A stretch of DNA of 64,000 nucleotides. Source: an uncultured Veillonellaceae bacterium. Its GTDB lineage: Bacteria; Bacillota; Negativicutes; Selenomonadales; Selenomonadaceae. A model generated the notes under the pieces. The model saw only the letters and a program-made list of their open reading frames with translations, searched no databases and had not been told where the DNA came from. Positions 8,295 through 16,455 of this stretch are shown one piece after another. Location of the stretch: positions 32,460 to 96,459 of the forward strand of contig OMWS01000001.1 in NCBI GenBank assembly GCA_900314825.1. Direction: 5' to 3'. The position numbers and the translations under genes were made by a program. Numbering within the stretch: the first letter of the stretch is position 1; each line of letters starts with the position of its first letter.

Positions 8295-9926
8295 ATGATG
8301 CGTTCTCTTTTCTCCGGTGTCTCCGGTCTGAAATCCCATCAGAGCCGCATGGATGTCATCGGCAACAACATCGCGAACGTCAACACGACGGGCTTCAAAT
8401 CGAGCCGCACGACGTTCGCGGACACGCTTTCCCAGACGCTCACGGGCGCGTCCTCGCCGCAGGGCAATCTCGGTGGCACGAACCCGAAACAGATTGGGCT
8501 TGGCGTCGGCGTCGCGAGCATCGACTTGCTTTTCACGGACGGCTCCGTCCAGTCTACGGGCAAGAACACGGATCTCTGCCTTTCGGGCAATGGGCTCTTC
8601 GTTGTAAAGCAAGGTAATCAGACGTATTATACTCGTGACGGCGCATTTTCATTTGATGCGGATGGCAATTATGTTCTGCCGAGTTCCGGCCTTTTTGTTC
8701 AAGGATGGATGCGGAAAGAGGGTGCGGAAACAGTCGATACGACAGGGGCGGTCACGAATATTAAGATCGCAGCGGGCAAGAGTATGCCGTCGAAAGCAAC
8801 GACGACTGCGACATATGCCAATAATCTCAACGCGAGTGCATTGACGATTGCAGAGTTGACAGGCGGCAATGCGACTGCAACGAAGAGCGTGACGACTTAT
8901 ACCGCAACTCCGGCAGCCCCAGTAACAATTACATACCAATATGCTGATGCGCAGGGGCAGACGCAAACTGGCACGGCAACGGAGACGTCGCGTACGTTTA
9001 AAGTCGGCGACACGTATACGAGCGGTGCGTATACGGGAATCATTACAGCTCTTTCCGGTGGTACAACGGCAACCGCGACGGTGACAACAGCTGCAACAGC
9101 AAGCCCGACAAGTCCTGTGACGGTTACCATGAGCGATGGAACGCAAGCTACATATACGTCCGGATCCTACACGGTGGGCCACAGTATGCCTGTGACGACG
9201 ACAATTACCGTCCATGACAGCCTTGGAACAGCGCATAATATCCCAGTCCTTTTTGAAAAAGATGGAACGGATAATGAGTGGCTGATATCGCTTGGCAAGA
9301 CGGCGATTCAAGAGTCGGATGGCAGCTACACGGAAGTTTCGATGGCGCCGGGTACAGGAAGTACGACGACAACGGTGAATTTTGATGATACAGGCAAGTA
9401 TAAGAGCGGCGCGGTTGTCCTTACTTTGAAATACAGCAACGTCAATACGGTTGTTAAAGGTAAAGGTGCAAATGGTGCGCAAGATTCCCAGAAGGTGACG
9501 CTGAATCTCTCACAGCTCACACAGTACGCTGGCAGCAGCACGATCAATGCGACTCCGGATGGCAATGCAGCGGGCACGCTCTCAAGCGTCTCTGTTGACA
9601 GTTCAGGCATCATCACCGGGACATATACGAATGGTGTCAAGCAGCAGGAAGCACAGGTCGCTGTTGCACAGTTCACAAATGCTTCTGGTCTCACGAAGAC
9701 GGGCAATAGTCTCTATCAGGAGTCGAATAACTCTGGTGTTGCGAACGTCAAGTCGGCTGCCGATCTCGGCGTCACGATCACGCCGTCCGCGCTCGAGATG
9801 TCGAACGTCGATATCGCGAACGAATTCTCCGACATGATCATCACGCAGCGCGGCTTCCAGTCGAACTCGAAGATCATCACCGTCGGCGACGAGATGCTCG
9901 AGACGGTCATCAACATGAAGCGCTGA
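8295..9926 (+). CDS. flgE: Flagellar hook protein FlgE
   Basis: 543 residues. The N-terminal rod/hook motif is MMRSLFSGVSGLKSHQSRMD with GNNIANVNTTGFKSSRTTF; the C-terminus has SNVDIANEFSDMIITQRGFQ and ends VGDEMLETVINMKR, pairing as D0 coiled coil. The ribosome site AAAGGAAG precedes the ATG; a second ATG follows directly. The central part (about bases 8,600-9,720) is Thr/Ser/Ala-rich and uses visibly less GC-biased codons than the two ends. A strong terminator follows, so flgE closes the first transcription block. Confidence 0.95.
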   Translation: MMRSLFSGVSGLKSHQSRMDVIGNNIANVNTTGFKSSRTTFADTLSQTLTGASSPQGNLGGTNPKQIGLGVGVASIDLLFTDGSVQSTGKNTDLCLSGNGLFVVKQGNQTYYTRDGAFSFDADGNYVLPSSGLFVQGWMRKEGAETVDTTGAVTNIKIAAGKSMPSKATTTATYANNLNASALTIAELTGGNATATKSVTTYTATPAAPVTITYQYADAQGQTQTGTATETSRTFKVGDTYTSGAYTGIITALSGGTTATATVTTAATASPTSPVTVTMSDGTQATYTSGSYTVGHSMPVTTTITVHDSLGTAHNIPVLFEKDGTDNEWLISLGKTAIQESDGSYTEVSMAPGTGSTTTTVNFDDTGKYKSGAVVLTLKYSNVNTVVKGKGANGAQDSQKVTLNLSQLTQYAGSSTINATPDGNAAGTLSSVSVDSSGIITGTYTNGVKQQEAQVAVAQFTNASGLTKTGNSLYQESNNSGVANVKSAADLGVTITPSALEMSNVDIANEFSDMIITQRGFQSNSKIITVGDEMLETVINMKR

Positions 9927-9946
9927 TTTTAGCGGTTAACAGCTTG

Positions 9947-9980
9947 GCAGCTGTATCCTCAGAGGTACAGCTGCTTTTTT
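9947..9980 (+). terminator. Rho-independent terminator after flgE
   Basis: A perfect 9-bp stem, GCAGCTGTA (9947-9955) with TACAGCTGC (9966-9974), a 10-base loop and a run of six T. It ends the fliF-flgE transcript, which is unusual because flgE and flbD are normally co-transcribed. Confidence 0.9.
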
Positions 9981-10015
9981 GTTGTCAGAATTTGCATCAT
10001 CAATATGATATCTGC

Positions 10016-10044
10016 TTGTCATGTCCTAGCCTTTGAGATAAAAT
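10016..10044 (+). promoter_or_regulatory. Sigma-A type promoter for the Rpn nuclease gene
   Basis: TTGTCA at 10016-10021, a 17-base spacer and TAAAAT at 10039-10044, followed by a GAGGAG ribosome site just before the ATG at 10070. The gene therefore seems to be expressed on its own and not by read-through from flgE. Confidence 0.7.
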
Positions 10045-10069
10045 AAAATCAAAGCGAGGAGATGGTTTC

Positions 10070-10972
10070 ATGAAGCAGCGACCACCGTATGATCCGACGA
10101 ATGACGTGCTTTTCAAATTTGTCTTTGGCAAGGAAGAACGAAAGAACATTACCTTGCAATTCATCAACGACATGACAGGTCGTCAAGGAAAAAATGCGTT
10201 TGTCGATATCGATTTTGAAAGTGTCGAATTCGTGCCAGAGTTGCAGGACGAAAAACTTGGGCGGCTGGACGTATTTGGCGTGCTTGATACAGGAACACGC
10301 ATTGACGTCGAAATGCAGGTTATCAACCGTCGTAACATGGAAAAGAGAACACTTTTTTATTGGGCACAAATGTATCTGCATTACAAGTCACTCAAGAGAG
10401 GGGACGATTACCGCAGGATCAAACCTGCAATCGCCATCAATATCTTGCGGTTCCCGTTTCTTCCGCAGAAAGAACCATTCTCTCGCTACGGCATTTACAA
10501 TCCCGAAACAGGCCATCAATTGACAGGGGATTTGGAAATCGATTTTTTGGAAGTTCCAAAATACAAAGATAAACCAATCAAGGACCTCAATCGGATGGAG
10601 CGTTGGCTGGCGTATTTTGCCAACAGATTGAACCCGGAGGAAAAGGAGGAACTCGCCATGCAGGACACAGCACTTGCGGAAGCCTTCGATGCTTCGAATG
10701 AATTTATTAGAGATGAACGGTCGTATCGGGAGTATCTTCAGAGGGAAGCGGCGATTTGGGATTATAACAATGACATACTTGGTAGTCGAGAGGAAGGTCG
10801 AGAGGAAGGCCGTGAGGAAGGCCGTGAGGAAGCAAGAAAAAAAATAACGACTAGTTTTGTGCAAAATCTTCTCGCCGATGGAGAAATGGAATATGAAAAA
10901 ATTGCCAAGCTGGCGAACACGTCGGTGGAAGAAGTTGCCAAAATCGCAGCGGCTTGGAAAAATAAGAGATGA
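10070..10972 (+). CDS. Rpn-family recombination-promoting nuclease / putative transposase
   Basis: 300 residues. N-terminal PD-(D/E)XK nuclease domain: NDVLFKFVFGKEERKN, then LGRLDVFGVLD carrying the catalytic Asp and IDVEMQV giving the ExQ motif, followed by RTLFYWAQMYLHYKSLKRG. A tail of tandem REEG units (about 240-255) and a short helical C-terminus follow, typical of the family. Rpn proteins of E. coli are DNA nucleases that promote RecA-independent recombination; bacterial families expand by duplication. The gene has lower GC and a more A-rich codon choice than the flagellar genes and sits between flgE and flbD with its own promoter and terminator, so it is probably an insertion. Confidence 0.88.
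   Translation: MKQRPPYDPTNDVLFKFVFGKEERKNITLQFINDMTGRQGKNAFVDIDFESVEFVPELQDEKLGRLDVFGVLDTGTRIDVEMQVINRRNMEKRTLFYWAQMYLHYKSLKRGDDYRRIKPAIAINILRFPFLPQKEPFSRYGIYNPETGHQLTGDLEIDFLEVPKYKDKPIKDLNRMERWLAYFANRLNPEEKEELAMQDTALAEAFDASNEFIRDERSYREYLQREAAIWDYNNDILGSREEGREEGREEGREEARKKITTSFVQNLLADGEMEYEKIAKLANTSVEEVAKIAAAWKNKR
10787..10834 (+). repeat. Four 12-bp tandem repeats in the Rpn gene
   Basis: Four in-frame units of the form CGAGAGGAAGGT / CGTGAGGAAGGC encode repeated Arg-Glu-Glu-Gly. Because the unit is a multiple of three, changes in copy number would change tail length without breaking the frame. Such REEG repeats recur in Rpn family members. Confidence 0.85.
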
Positions 10973-10998
10973 GTGTTTTCCGCGCAGCAAAAATTTTT

Positions 10999-11035
10999 TG
11001 GAAGGCTCTCCGTTTTTTTCGGAGCGCCTTCTTTT
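10999..11035 (+). terminator. Rho-independent terminator after the Rpn gene
   Basis: GAAGGC-T-CTCCG (10999-11010) pairs with CGGAG-C-GCCTTC (11018-11029), one internal mismatch, T-rich loop, then six T. It isolates the Rpn gene from flbD. Confidence 0.88.
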
Positions 11036-11077
11036 TTGCGCACGTATGTTTTTTCTAGTCTTATTGTCCCGCACGGC

Positions 11078-11106
11078 TTGACGAATCGGCGTGCGTGCGG
11101 TATGCT
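11078..11106 (+). promoter_or_regulatory. Sigma-A type promoter for flbD and the downstream fla/che genes
   Basis: TTGACG at 11078-11083, 17-base spacer, TATGCT at 11101-11106. It restarts transcription after the terminator at 10999-11035. The 5' leader to the flbD start would be about 130 bases and contains no obvious further gene. Confidence 0.7.
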
Positions 11107-11239
11107 TGAAAGCGTTGAAAACAAAAATTCGAAGAAATCTGTGTCTTTTTTTCGACGAGAAAAAAGGAAAATCATGCACGCATGACGAATAGAGATACTG
11201 TATGGGAATCCTGACAAGAGAAGTTTGGGAGATGGTATC

Positions 11240-11440
11240 TTGATCAAGCTGACAAAGTTCAATTCGAAGACGAACAAGAAAGGCGAGTTCGTGCTGAATG
11301 CAGAGATCATCGAGACGATCGAGGAGACGCCCGATACGGTCGTGACGCTCACGAACGGCAAGAAGCTCATCGTCGAAGAACCGATGGACGAAATCGTCCG
11401 CCGCGTCATGAAGTACCGGCGCGCGATGCACCAGTTCTGA
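11240..11440 (+). CDS. flbD: FlbD/SwrD family flagellar protein
   Basis: 66 residues starting at TTG 11240, preceded by GGGAG seven bases upstream; this start gives MIKLTKFNSK, the family N-terminus, whereas the longer in-frame start at 11225 does not. The body has EFVLNAEIIETIEETPDTVV and LTNGKKLIVEEPMDEIV, typical of FlbD. In B. subtilis the homologue SwrD raises flagellar motor power. It sits immediately before fliL, as in other Firmicutes. Confidence 0.88.
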   Translation: MIKLTKFNSKTNKKGEFVLNAEIIETIEETPDTVVTLTNGKKLIVEEPMDEIVRRVMKYRRAMHQF

Positions 11441-11475
11441 CGGATTGGCAAAGAATGTAATGGAGGGATCACTCA

Positions 11476-11997
11476 ATGGCTGACGAAAAGAAAGCAGATG
11501 CCGCGCCTGCGGCACCACCCGAGGAAAAGAAGAAGAAATCTCCGATCATCCTCGTCGTGGTCCTCGTCATCATCGGCCTGCTCCTCGCGGGCGGCATCTC
11601 TTTCTTCATCACGACGAAGATGATGGCGGACACGGCGACCGAAGCGGGCGTGTCGGAACATCATGATCCGGGCATGTTCATCAAGCTCGGCGATGCGAAA
11701 GAAGGCATCCTCGTCAATGTCGGCGGCGTGAAAGCCGGCAAGTTCCTGAAGGCGGGCATCGTCCTCGAGATGAACCCCGGCAAGAAGGACAACGTCACGG
11801 AGGAGGGCAAGCTCCAGCCGATGGCGGAGACGAAAGTCCTCGATACGACGATGCAGATCCTCCGCAGTGCGAAACTCGACGAGTTCGACGCGACGAAGCA
11901 GGATGATTTGAAGAAAAAGATCAAGGACGAGCTCAATGACAAGCTTGGCCCGGGTTCCGTATATGACGTGTATTTCACGAGCTTCCTGCTCCAGTGA
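11476..11997 (+). CDS. fliL: Flagellar basal body-associated protein FliL
   Basis: 173 residues. A Lys/Ala/Pro-rich cytoplasmic start, one transmembrane helix at about 23-45 (IILVVVLVIIGLLLAGG), then an extracytoplasmic domain with VNVGGVKAGKFLKAGIVLEM and a C-terminus SVYDVYFTSFLLQ, which matches the FliL end. FliL encircles the stator units and supports torque at high load. An ATGGAGGGATC ribosome site precedes it. Confidence 0.93.
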   Translation: MADEKKADAAPAAPPEEKKKKSPIILVVVLVIIGLLLAGGISFFITTKMMADTATEAGVSEHHDPGMFIKLGDAKEGILVNVGGVKAGKFLKAGIVLEMNPGKKDNVTEEGKLQPMAETKVLDTTMQILRSAKLDEFDATKQDDLKKKIKDELNDKLGPGSVYDVYFTSFLLQ

Positions 11998-12033
11998 TGA
12001 GATGCCGCAACAAGACAGAAAGGGGGACGAAGA

Positions 12034-13050
12034 GTGGCAGATGAAGTCCTATCTCAATCCGAGATAGATAAGCTGCTGTCCGCGCTTTCTGATGGTACGG
12101 TGTCCGCAGAGGAAGTCAAGGCCGATGAAGAACAAAAGAAGATCAAGGTCTATGACTTCAAGCGACCGGACAAGTTCTCGAAAGACCAGATCCGCACGCT
12201 GCAGATGCTCCATGAAAGTTTTGCGCGCATGCTCAATACGTACCTTTCCACGCATCTGCGGACGATCGTCAATGTCGAGGTGGCGTCGGTCGAGCAGCAG
12301 ACGTATCAGGAATTCGTCCAGTCCTTGCTGAATCCGAGCGTCATCAGCATCCTCGCAGTGCCGCCCCTCAAAGGCAACATCATCATGGAGGTCAACACGG
12401 AGATCGCATTCGCCTTCATTGACCGCGTCTTCGGCGGCGAGGGCAAGGCGGGCATCAAGACCCGCGTGCTGACCGAGATTGAGGAGACCGTCATGAAGCG
12501 GTTCGTGGATACCGCGATGGACGAGCTCCGCGAAGCGTGGAAGAATGTCTGCGAATTCCATCCGAAGCTCGAAGCGACGGAGTCAAATCCACAGTTCACG
12601 CAGATCGTCCCGCCGAGCGACATGGTCGTCATCGTCACGATCCAGATGAAGATCGGCGATGTCGAAGGCATGATGAACATCTGCATCCCGTACCTCGTGC
12701 TCGAACCGATCATGTCGAAACTCACGACGACGTTCTGGGTGGCGTCTTCCGTCTCGAAGGACGATGCGAACCCGGATCAGGTCGCGATGCTCCAGAAGAA
12801 GATCGAGCGCACGCGCGTGCCGCTCATCGTCGAGCTCGGCCGCATCCAGATTTCGATTTCCGAGTTCTTGAATCTCGGTTTCGGCGATGTGCTGCAGCTT
12901 GATACGAAAGTGAAGGACGAAATGCCAGTCCTTGTCGGCCGACGGCCGAAATTCCTTTGCCGGCCAGGCACGGCCGGGAAGACCATGGCCGTCCAGGTCA
13001 CGAGAATCCTAAATAATAGCGTTGAAGGAGATGAAGAAACGGATGAGTGA
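12034..13050 (+). CDS. fliM: Flagellar motor switch protein FliM
   Basis: 338 residues with a GTG start behind GGGGGACG. The N-terminal CheY-binding motif is LSQSEIDKLLSAL; the CheC-like middle domain contains PPLKGNIIMEVNTEIAFAF and IDRVFGGEG; the C-terminal SpoA domain contains LIVELGRIQISISEFLNLGF. FliM forms the side wall of the C ring and receives the CheY signal. The 3' end overlaps the fliY start by 8 bases. Confidence 0.96.
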   Translation: MADEVLSQSEIDKLLSALSDGTVSAEEVKADEEQKKIKVYDFKRPDKFSKDQIRTLQMLHESFARMLNTYLSTHLRTIVNVEVASVEQQTYQEFVQSLLNPSVISILAVPPLKGNIIMEVNTEIAFAFIDRVFGGEGKAGIKTRVLTEIEETVMKRFVDTAMDELREAWKNVCEFHPKLEATESNPQFTQIVPPSDMVVIVTIQMKIGDVEGMMNICIPYLVLEPIMSKLTTTFWVASSVSKDDANPDQVAMLQKKIERTRVPLIVELGRIQISISEFLNLGFGDVLQLDTKVKDEMPVLVGRRPKFLCRPGTAGKTMAVQVTRILNNSVEGDEETDE

Positions 13051-14329
13051 TGATGGTATGATCTCACAGGAGGAGATCGATGCCCTCCTGAACGGCGGCC
13101 TTGCGAATGGCGGCGGTGATGCGCCCGCAGCCGATGCCGCTCCCGCAGCAGATGCTGCTGCACCCGCTGCGGAGGAGACCTCCGACGATTCATCTCAGTT
13201 TGAAGGCGTCCTCTCCGATACGGAGAAAGACGCGCTCGGCGAGATCGGCAACATCTCGATGGGCAGCGCCGCGACGACACTGTCCGTCCTCTTGGGTCAC
13301 AAGGTAAACATCACGACGCCTTCTGTGGCCGTCTCGACGATGTCGCTGATCCGCGAGCATTATCCGATGCCGTACCTGATTGTCGAGGTTGGGTACACAA
13401 TCGGCATCGACGGCAACAACGTCCTCGCCATCCAGGCGCAGGACGCCGCGATCATCGCCGACCTCATGATGGGCGGCGACGGCACGAATCCGGATACGGA
13501 GATCGGCGAAATCGCCATGAGCGCCGTCGGCGAGTCCATGAACCAGATGATGGGCACCGTCGCGACGTCGCTCTCGACGATGTTCAACAAGAAGATCGAC
13601 ATCTCGCCCCCGAAGGTCAATTTGATCGACCTCGGGGCGGAAGACAAGGTCACGGAGATCGTCGATCAGAACGAGCCGATCGTGCGTATCTCGTTCCGCA
13701 TGGAGGTCGATGGTCTCATCGACAGCGAGATCATGCAGATCCTGCCCGTGGACGTGGCAAAGGAAATGGTCGAGTCGCTCATGGGCGGCGCGACGTCCTC
13801 CGAGCCTGTGCCTGCTCCGGCCCCTGCGCCGACGCCCGCACCGGCTCCGGCACCCGCACCGACGCCAGCGCCTGCGCCCATGCCGGCTCCAACGCCAGCT
13901 CCGCAGCCGGCTCCGATGCCGCAGCCGCAGATGGCCCCGCCGCCGCAGTACGCCGCGCCGCAGCCGCAATATGCACCGCAGCCCATGTACGCGGCGCCGC
14001 CGATGCAGAGCGTGCCCGTTCAGCCGGCGCAGTTCACGCCGCTCGCGACAGGCCCTGTGCCGGTCAATGATGCGAACATCGGCCTCATCCTCGATGTCCC
14101 GCTCGAAATCACCGTCGAGCTCGGCCGCACGCGTAAGTCGATCAAGGAGGTCCTCGAGCTCACGAACGGCTCGATCATCGAGCTTGACCGCCTCGCAGGC
14201 GAGCCGGTCGACATCATGGTCAATGGCAAATATCTCGCAAAAGGCGAAGTCGTCGTCATCGACGAAAACTTCGGCGTGCGCATCACGGATATCGCGAGCC
14301 CGGCCGAACGCGCTGCGAACTTGCGGTGA
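13043..14329 (+). CDS. fliY: Flagellar motor switch phosphatase FliY (FliN domain with CheC-like domain)
   Basis: 428 residues from ATG 13043, which overlaps the fliM stop; AAGGAG lies 12 bases upstream. N-tip ISQEEIDALLNGG is a CheY-binding motif. A CheC/CheX-like domain follows with DALGEIGNISMGSA (near 70) and IAMSAVGESMNQMM, the phosphatase helices. Residues about 253-340 are a Pro/Ala/Gln/Met linker; the FliN/SpoA domain is about 342-425 (VPLEITVELGRTRKSIKEVL). FliY replaces FliN in the C ring of Firmicutes and dephosphorylates CheY-P. Confidence 0.95.
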   Translation: MSDDGMISQEEIDALLNGGLANGGGDAPAADAAPAADAAAPAAEETSDDSSQFEGVLSDTEKDALGEIGNISMGSAATTLSVLLGHKVNITTPSVAVSTMSLIREHYPMPYLIVEVGYTIGIDGNNVLAIQAQDAAIIADLMMGGDGTNPDTEIGEIAMSAVGESMNQMMGTVATSLSTMFNKKIDISPPKVNLIDLGAEDKVTEIVDQNEPIVRISFRMEVDGLIDSEIMQILPVDVAKEMVESLMGGATSSEPVPAPAPAPTPAPAPAPAPTPAPAPMPAPTPAPQPAPMPQPQMAPPPQYAAPQPQYAPQPMYAAPPMQSVPVQPAQFTPLATGPVPVNDANIGLILDVPLEITVELGRTRKSIKEVLELTNGSIIELDRLAGEPVDIMVNGKYLAKGEVVVIDENFGVRITDIASPAERAANLR

Positions 14330-14343
14330 TGTGAGAAAACTTG

Positions 14344-14372
14344 TTGGCAAGTGCCGCGATTTTCGGTATAAT
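14344..14372 (+). promoter_or_regulatory. Internal sigma-A type promoter before cheY
   Basis: TTGGCA at 14344-14349, 17-base spacer, perfect TATAAT at 14367-14372. It lies in the 110-base gap between fliY and cheY and would add transcription of cheY, the export-gate genes and the chemotaxis genes downstream. Confidence 0.75.
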
Positions 14373-14439
14373 AGAGCCAAATATGAATCTAGCAACCTAT
14401 ATTGGATTTTTTTCCAAAAGCAATGAGGAGAGATGAAAC

Positions 14440-14802
14440 ATGGCAGTACGTGTTTTGGTCGTCGATGACGCAGCATTTATGAGAATGATGGTGAAGGATA
14501 TCCTCACGAAGAACGGCTATGAAGTCGTCGGTGAGGCGGAAAACGGCATGAAGGCTCTCGAGAAATATCAGGAGCTCAAGCCGGACCTGGTCACGATGGA
14601 CATCACGATGCCGGAGATGGATGGCATCAGCGCGGTCAAGGAGATCAAGAAGGTCGATCCGAACGCGAAGATCGTCATGTGCAGCGCCATGGGCCAGCAG
14701 GCCATGGTCATCGAAGCGATCCAGGCGGGCGCCCGCGACTTCATCGTGAAGCCGTTCCAGGCAGACCGAGTGCTTGAGGCTGTGCGCAAAGCTGTTGGCT
14801 GA
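14440..14802 (+). CDS. cheY: Chemotaxis response regulator CheY
   Basis: 120 residues, a stand-alone receiver domain. Acidic pocket VVDDAAFM, phospho-acceptor Asp54 in LVTMDITMPEMDGISA, switch Ser in VMCSAMGQQ and Lys in DFIVKPFQ. Phosphorylated by CheA, it binds FliM and FliY. GAGGAGAGATG precedes the ATG. Placement directly after fliY matches Bacillus and Clostridia. Confidence 0.96.
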   Translation: MAVRVLVVDDAAFMRMMVKDILTKNGYEVVGEAENGMKALEKYQELKPDLVTMDITMPEMDGISAVKEIKKVDPNAKIVMCSAMGQQAMVIEAIQAGARDFIVKPFQADRVLEAVRKAVG

Positions 14803-15341
14803 TGAATAAGAAAAGGATGCTCGAAGTGGCGGCGGTTGCCGCCCTTTGTGGCTTTAGTCTCTTTGTCCTGCCGGATACCGGATGGGCGGCCGATGCGGCC
14901 GGCTCGTCCGGCTATCTTTCAGGATATGAGAATCCGGATCCTAGGCCGTCCCCAGTTTCCTGGTGGTCCACGCTCGCATATTTTGCGAGCTTGCTGGTCA
15001 TCTTCGGATTCGTTGTGGTGATGGCTTATTTTGCTGCGCGCTTCCTGGGCGGCCATTTTGGAAAGTCGGTTTCGCGTCATGGCGGACGCCTGCTCGTGCA
15101 GCTGCCTTTGGGCCCGAAGAGCTCGGCTTGCGTCGTCGAGATGGCGGGACGCACGTTCCTCTTGGGCGTGACGGAAGCAAGCGTCACGATGCTTGCGGAA
15201 ATCACGGATCCCGAAGAGGTGGAGGCACTGGAGCGTGCGAGCGCAACGATGCCGCTGCGGCCGGAAAAAGACGTGGGCACGCTGTTCACGTCACAGCTCG
15301 GTACGTTGGCGGATTTCGTGGCAAGGTTCCGGAAACCATAG
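14802..15341 (+). CDS. fliO: Flagellar biosynthesis protein FliO
   Basis: 179 residues. Signal-like N-terminus (about 1-29, ending GWAADA), an extracytoplasmic stretch, one transmembrane helix at about 53-75 (TLAYFASLLVIFGFVVVMAY), then a cytoplasmic FliO/MopB domain with LLVQLPLGPKSSACVVEMAG and FLLGVTEASVTMLAEI. FliO assists assembly of the FliP ring of the export gate. The ATG overlaps the cheY stop by one base. Confidence 0.9.
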   Translation: MNKKRMLEVAAVAALCGFSLFVLPDTGWAADAAGSSGYLSGYENPDPRPSPVSWWSTLAYFASLLVIFGFVVVMAYFAARFLGGHFGKSVSRHGGRLLVQLPLGPKSSACVVEMAGRTFLLGVTEASVTMLAEITDPEEVEALERASATMPLRPEKDVGTLFTSQLGTLADFVARFRKP

Positions 15342-15385
15342 TGTTTGATGTGACCGCTAGGCATCATAGGATGGAGTGGGAAAGC

Positions 15386-16150
15386 TTGAGAAGGAAACGC
15401 ATGCTGCTCGGCATGGCCGGCCTGGCCATCGCCGTTTTGCTTGCCGTCTGCGGCGGCGTGGCGTCCGCAGCGCCTGCGGTTCCGAATGTCAATCTCAGCA
15501 TCGGACAGGCGCAAGGCCCGCAGGATGTCTCCGTGACGCTCCAGATCCTCGCGCTCCTCACCGTGCTCTCGCTGGCTCCGGGCATTCTCATGATGACGAC
15601 GTCTTTCGTGCGCATCGTCGTGGTAATTGGTTTCCTGCGCAATGCGCTGTCGACGCAGAACGTCCCACCGAACCAGGTCGTCATCGCGCTGTCGTTGTTC
15701 TTGACGTTTTACATTATGGCGCCTTACTGGGGCCAGGCGAACGAGCAGGGCATCCAGCCGTATCTCGCGGGACAGATCACGCAGGAGCAGGCTATCGACA
15801 ACGTGGCAGCACCGATCCGCGAATTCATGTTCAAGCAGACGCGTGAGTCGGATCTTGCGCTCTTTGTGAATCTCTCAGATGCGGAACGGCCGGAGACGCA
15901 GGAAGACGTCTCGACGGTGACGCTCGTCCCGGCGTTCATCATCAGCGAGCTCAAGACGGCGTTCCAGCTCGGCTTCATGATTTACATTCCGTTCATCGTC
16001 ATCGACATGATCGTTGCAAGCACGCTGATGTCTATGGGCATGATGATGCTGCCGCCGGTCATGATTTCGTTGCCGTTCAAGATTTTGCTCTTCGTCATGG
16101 TCGACGGGTGGCATCTCCTCATCCAGTCGCTCGTCATGAGTTTCAAGTAG
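15386..16150 (+). CDS. fliP: Flagellar export gate protein FliP
   Basis: 254 residues if translation starts at TTG 15386, which has GGAGTG nine bases upstream; ATG 15371 and ATG 15401 are alternatives in the same frame. A cleavable signal peptide (ending VASAAPAV) precedes LSLAPGILMMTTSFVRIVVV, LRNALSTQNVPPNQVVIALS and the C-terminal helices with MLPPVMISLPFKILLFV. FliP pentamers form the core of the FliPQR export channel. The exact start is uncertain; the family call is not. Confidence 0.93.
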   Translation: MRRKRMLLGMAGLAIAVLLAVCGGVASAAPAVPNVNLSIGQAQGPQDVSVTLQILALLTVLSLAPGILMMTTSFVRIVVVIGFLRNALSTQNVPPNQVVIALSLFLTFYIMAPYWGQANEQGIQPYLAGQITQEQAIDNVAAPIREFMFKQTRESDLALFVNLSDAERPETQEDVSTVTLVPAFIISELKTAFQLGFMIYIPFIVIDMIVASTLMSMGMMMLPPVMISLPFKILLFVMVDGWHLLIQSLVMSFK

Positions 16151-16163
16151 GGGAGGCTGCTTC

Positions 16164-16433
16164 ATGTCAGGTGATCTTGTCATCCAGCTCGGGCAGCAAG
16201 CGCTCATGACGGTCATCCTCGTGGCTGCGCCGATGCTCGGCCTTGGCCTCGCGGTTGGCCTGGCTGTCAGCGTGTTCCAGGCGACGACGTCCATCCAAGA
16301 GCAGACGCTCGCGTTCATCCCGAAAATCATCGCTGTTTTCGTGGCTATCTTGATTTTCGGTCCGTGGATGCTCAGCATCATGGTGGAGTATTGCCGCAAT
16401 ATCTTCATCAATTTGCCATATTATATTGGCTGA
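16164..16433 (+). CDS. fliQ: Flagellar export gate protein FliQ
   Basis: 89 residues with two transmembrane helices and the family stretch VAAPMLGLGLAVGLAVSVFQ followed by ATTSIQEQTLAFIPKI. FliQ wraps around the FliP-FliR core of the export gate. It lies 13 bases after fliP and 22 bases before fliR. Confidence 0.95.
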   Translation: MSGDLVIQLGQQALMTVILVAAPMLGLGLAVGLAVSVFQATTSIQEQTLAFIPKIIAVFVAILIFGPWMLSIMVEYCRNIFINLPYYIG

Positions 16434-16455
16434 AACAGAGAGAGGGGAAGCATGC

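Noticed and set aside
13800..13990. Pro/Ala/Gln repeats in fliY as a variable tandem repeat
   Set aside because: The stretch is a flexible linker with mixed codons between the CheC-like and FliN domains; no exact DNA repeat unit could be defined.
14963..15385. N-terminal extension of the fliP frame back to 14963
   Set aside because: The extension overlaps fliO and is not like FliP; a signal peptide begins right after the start near 15386.
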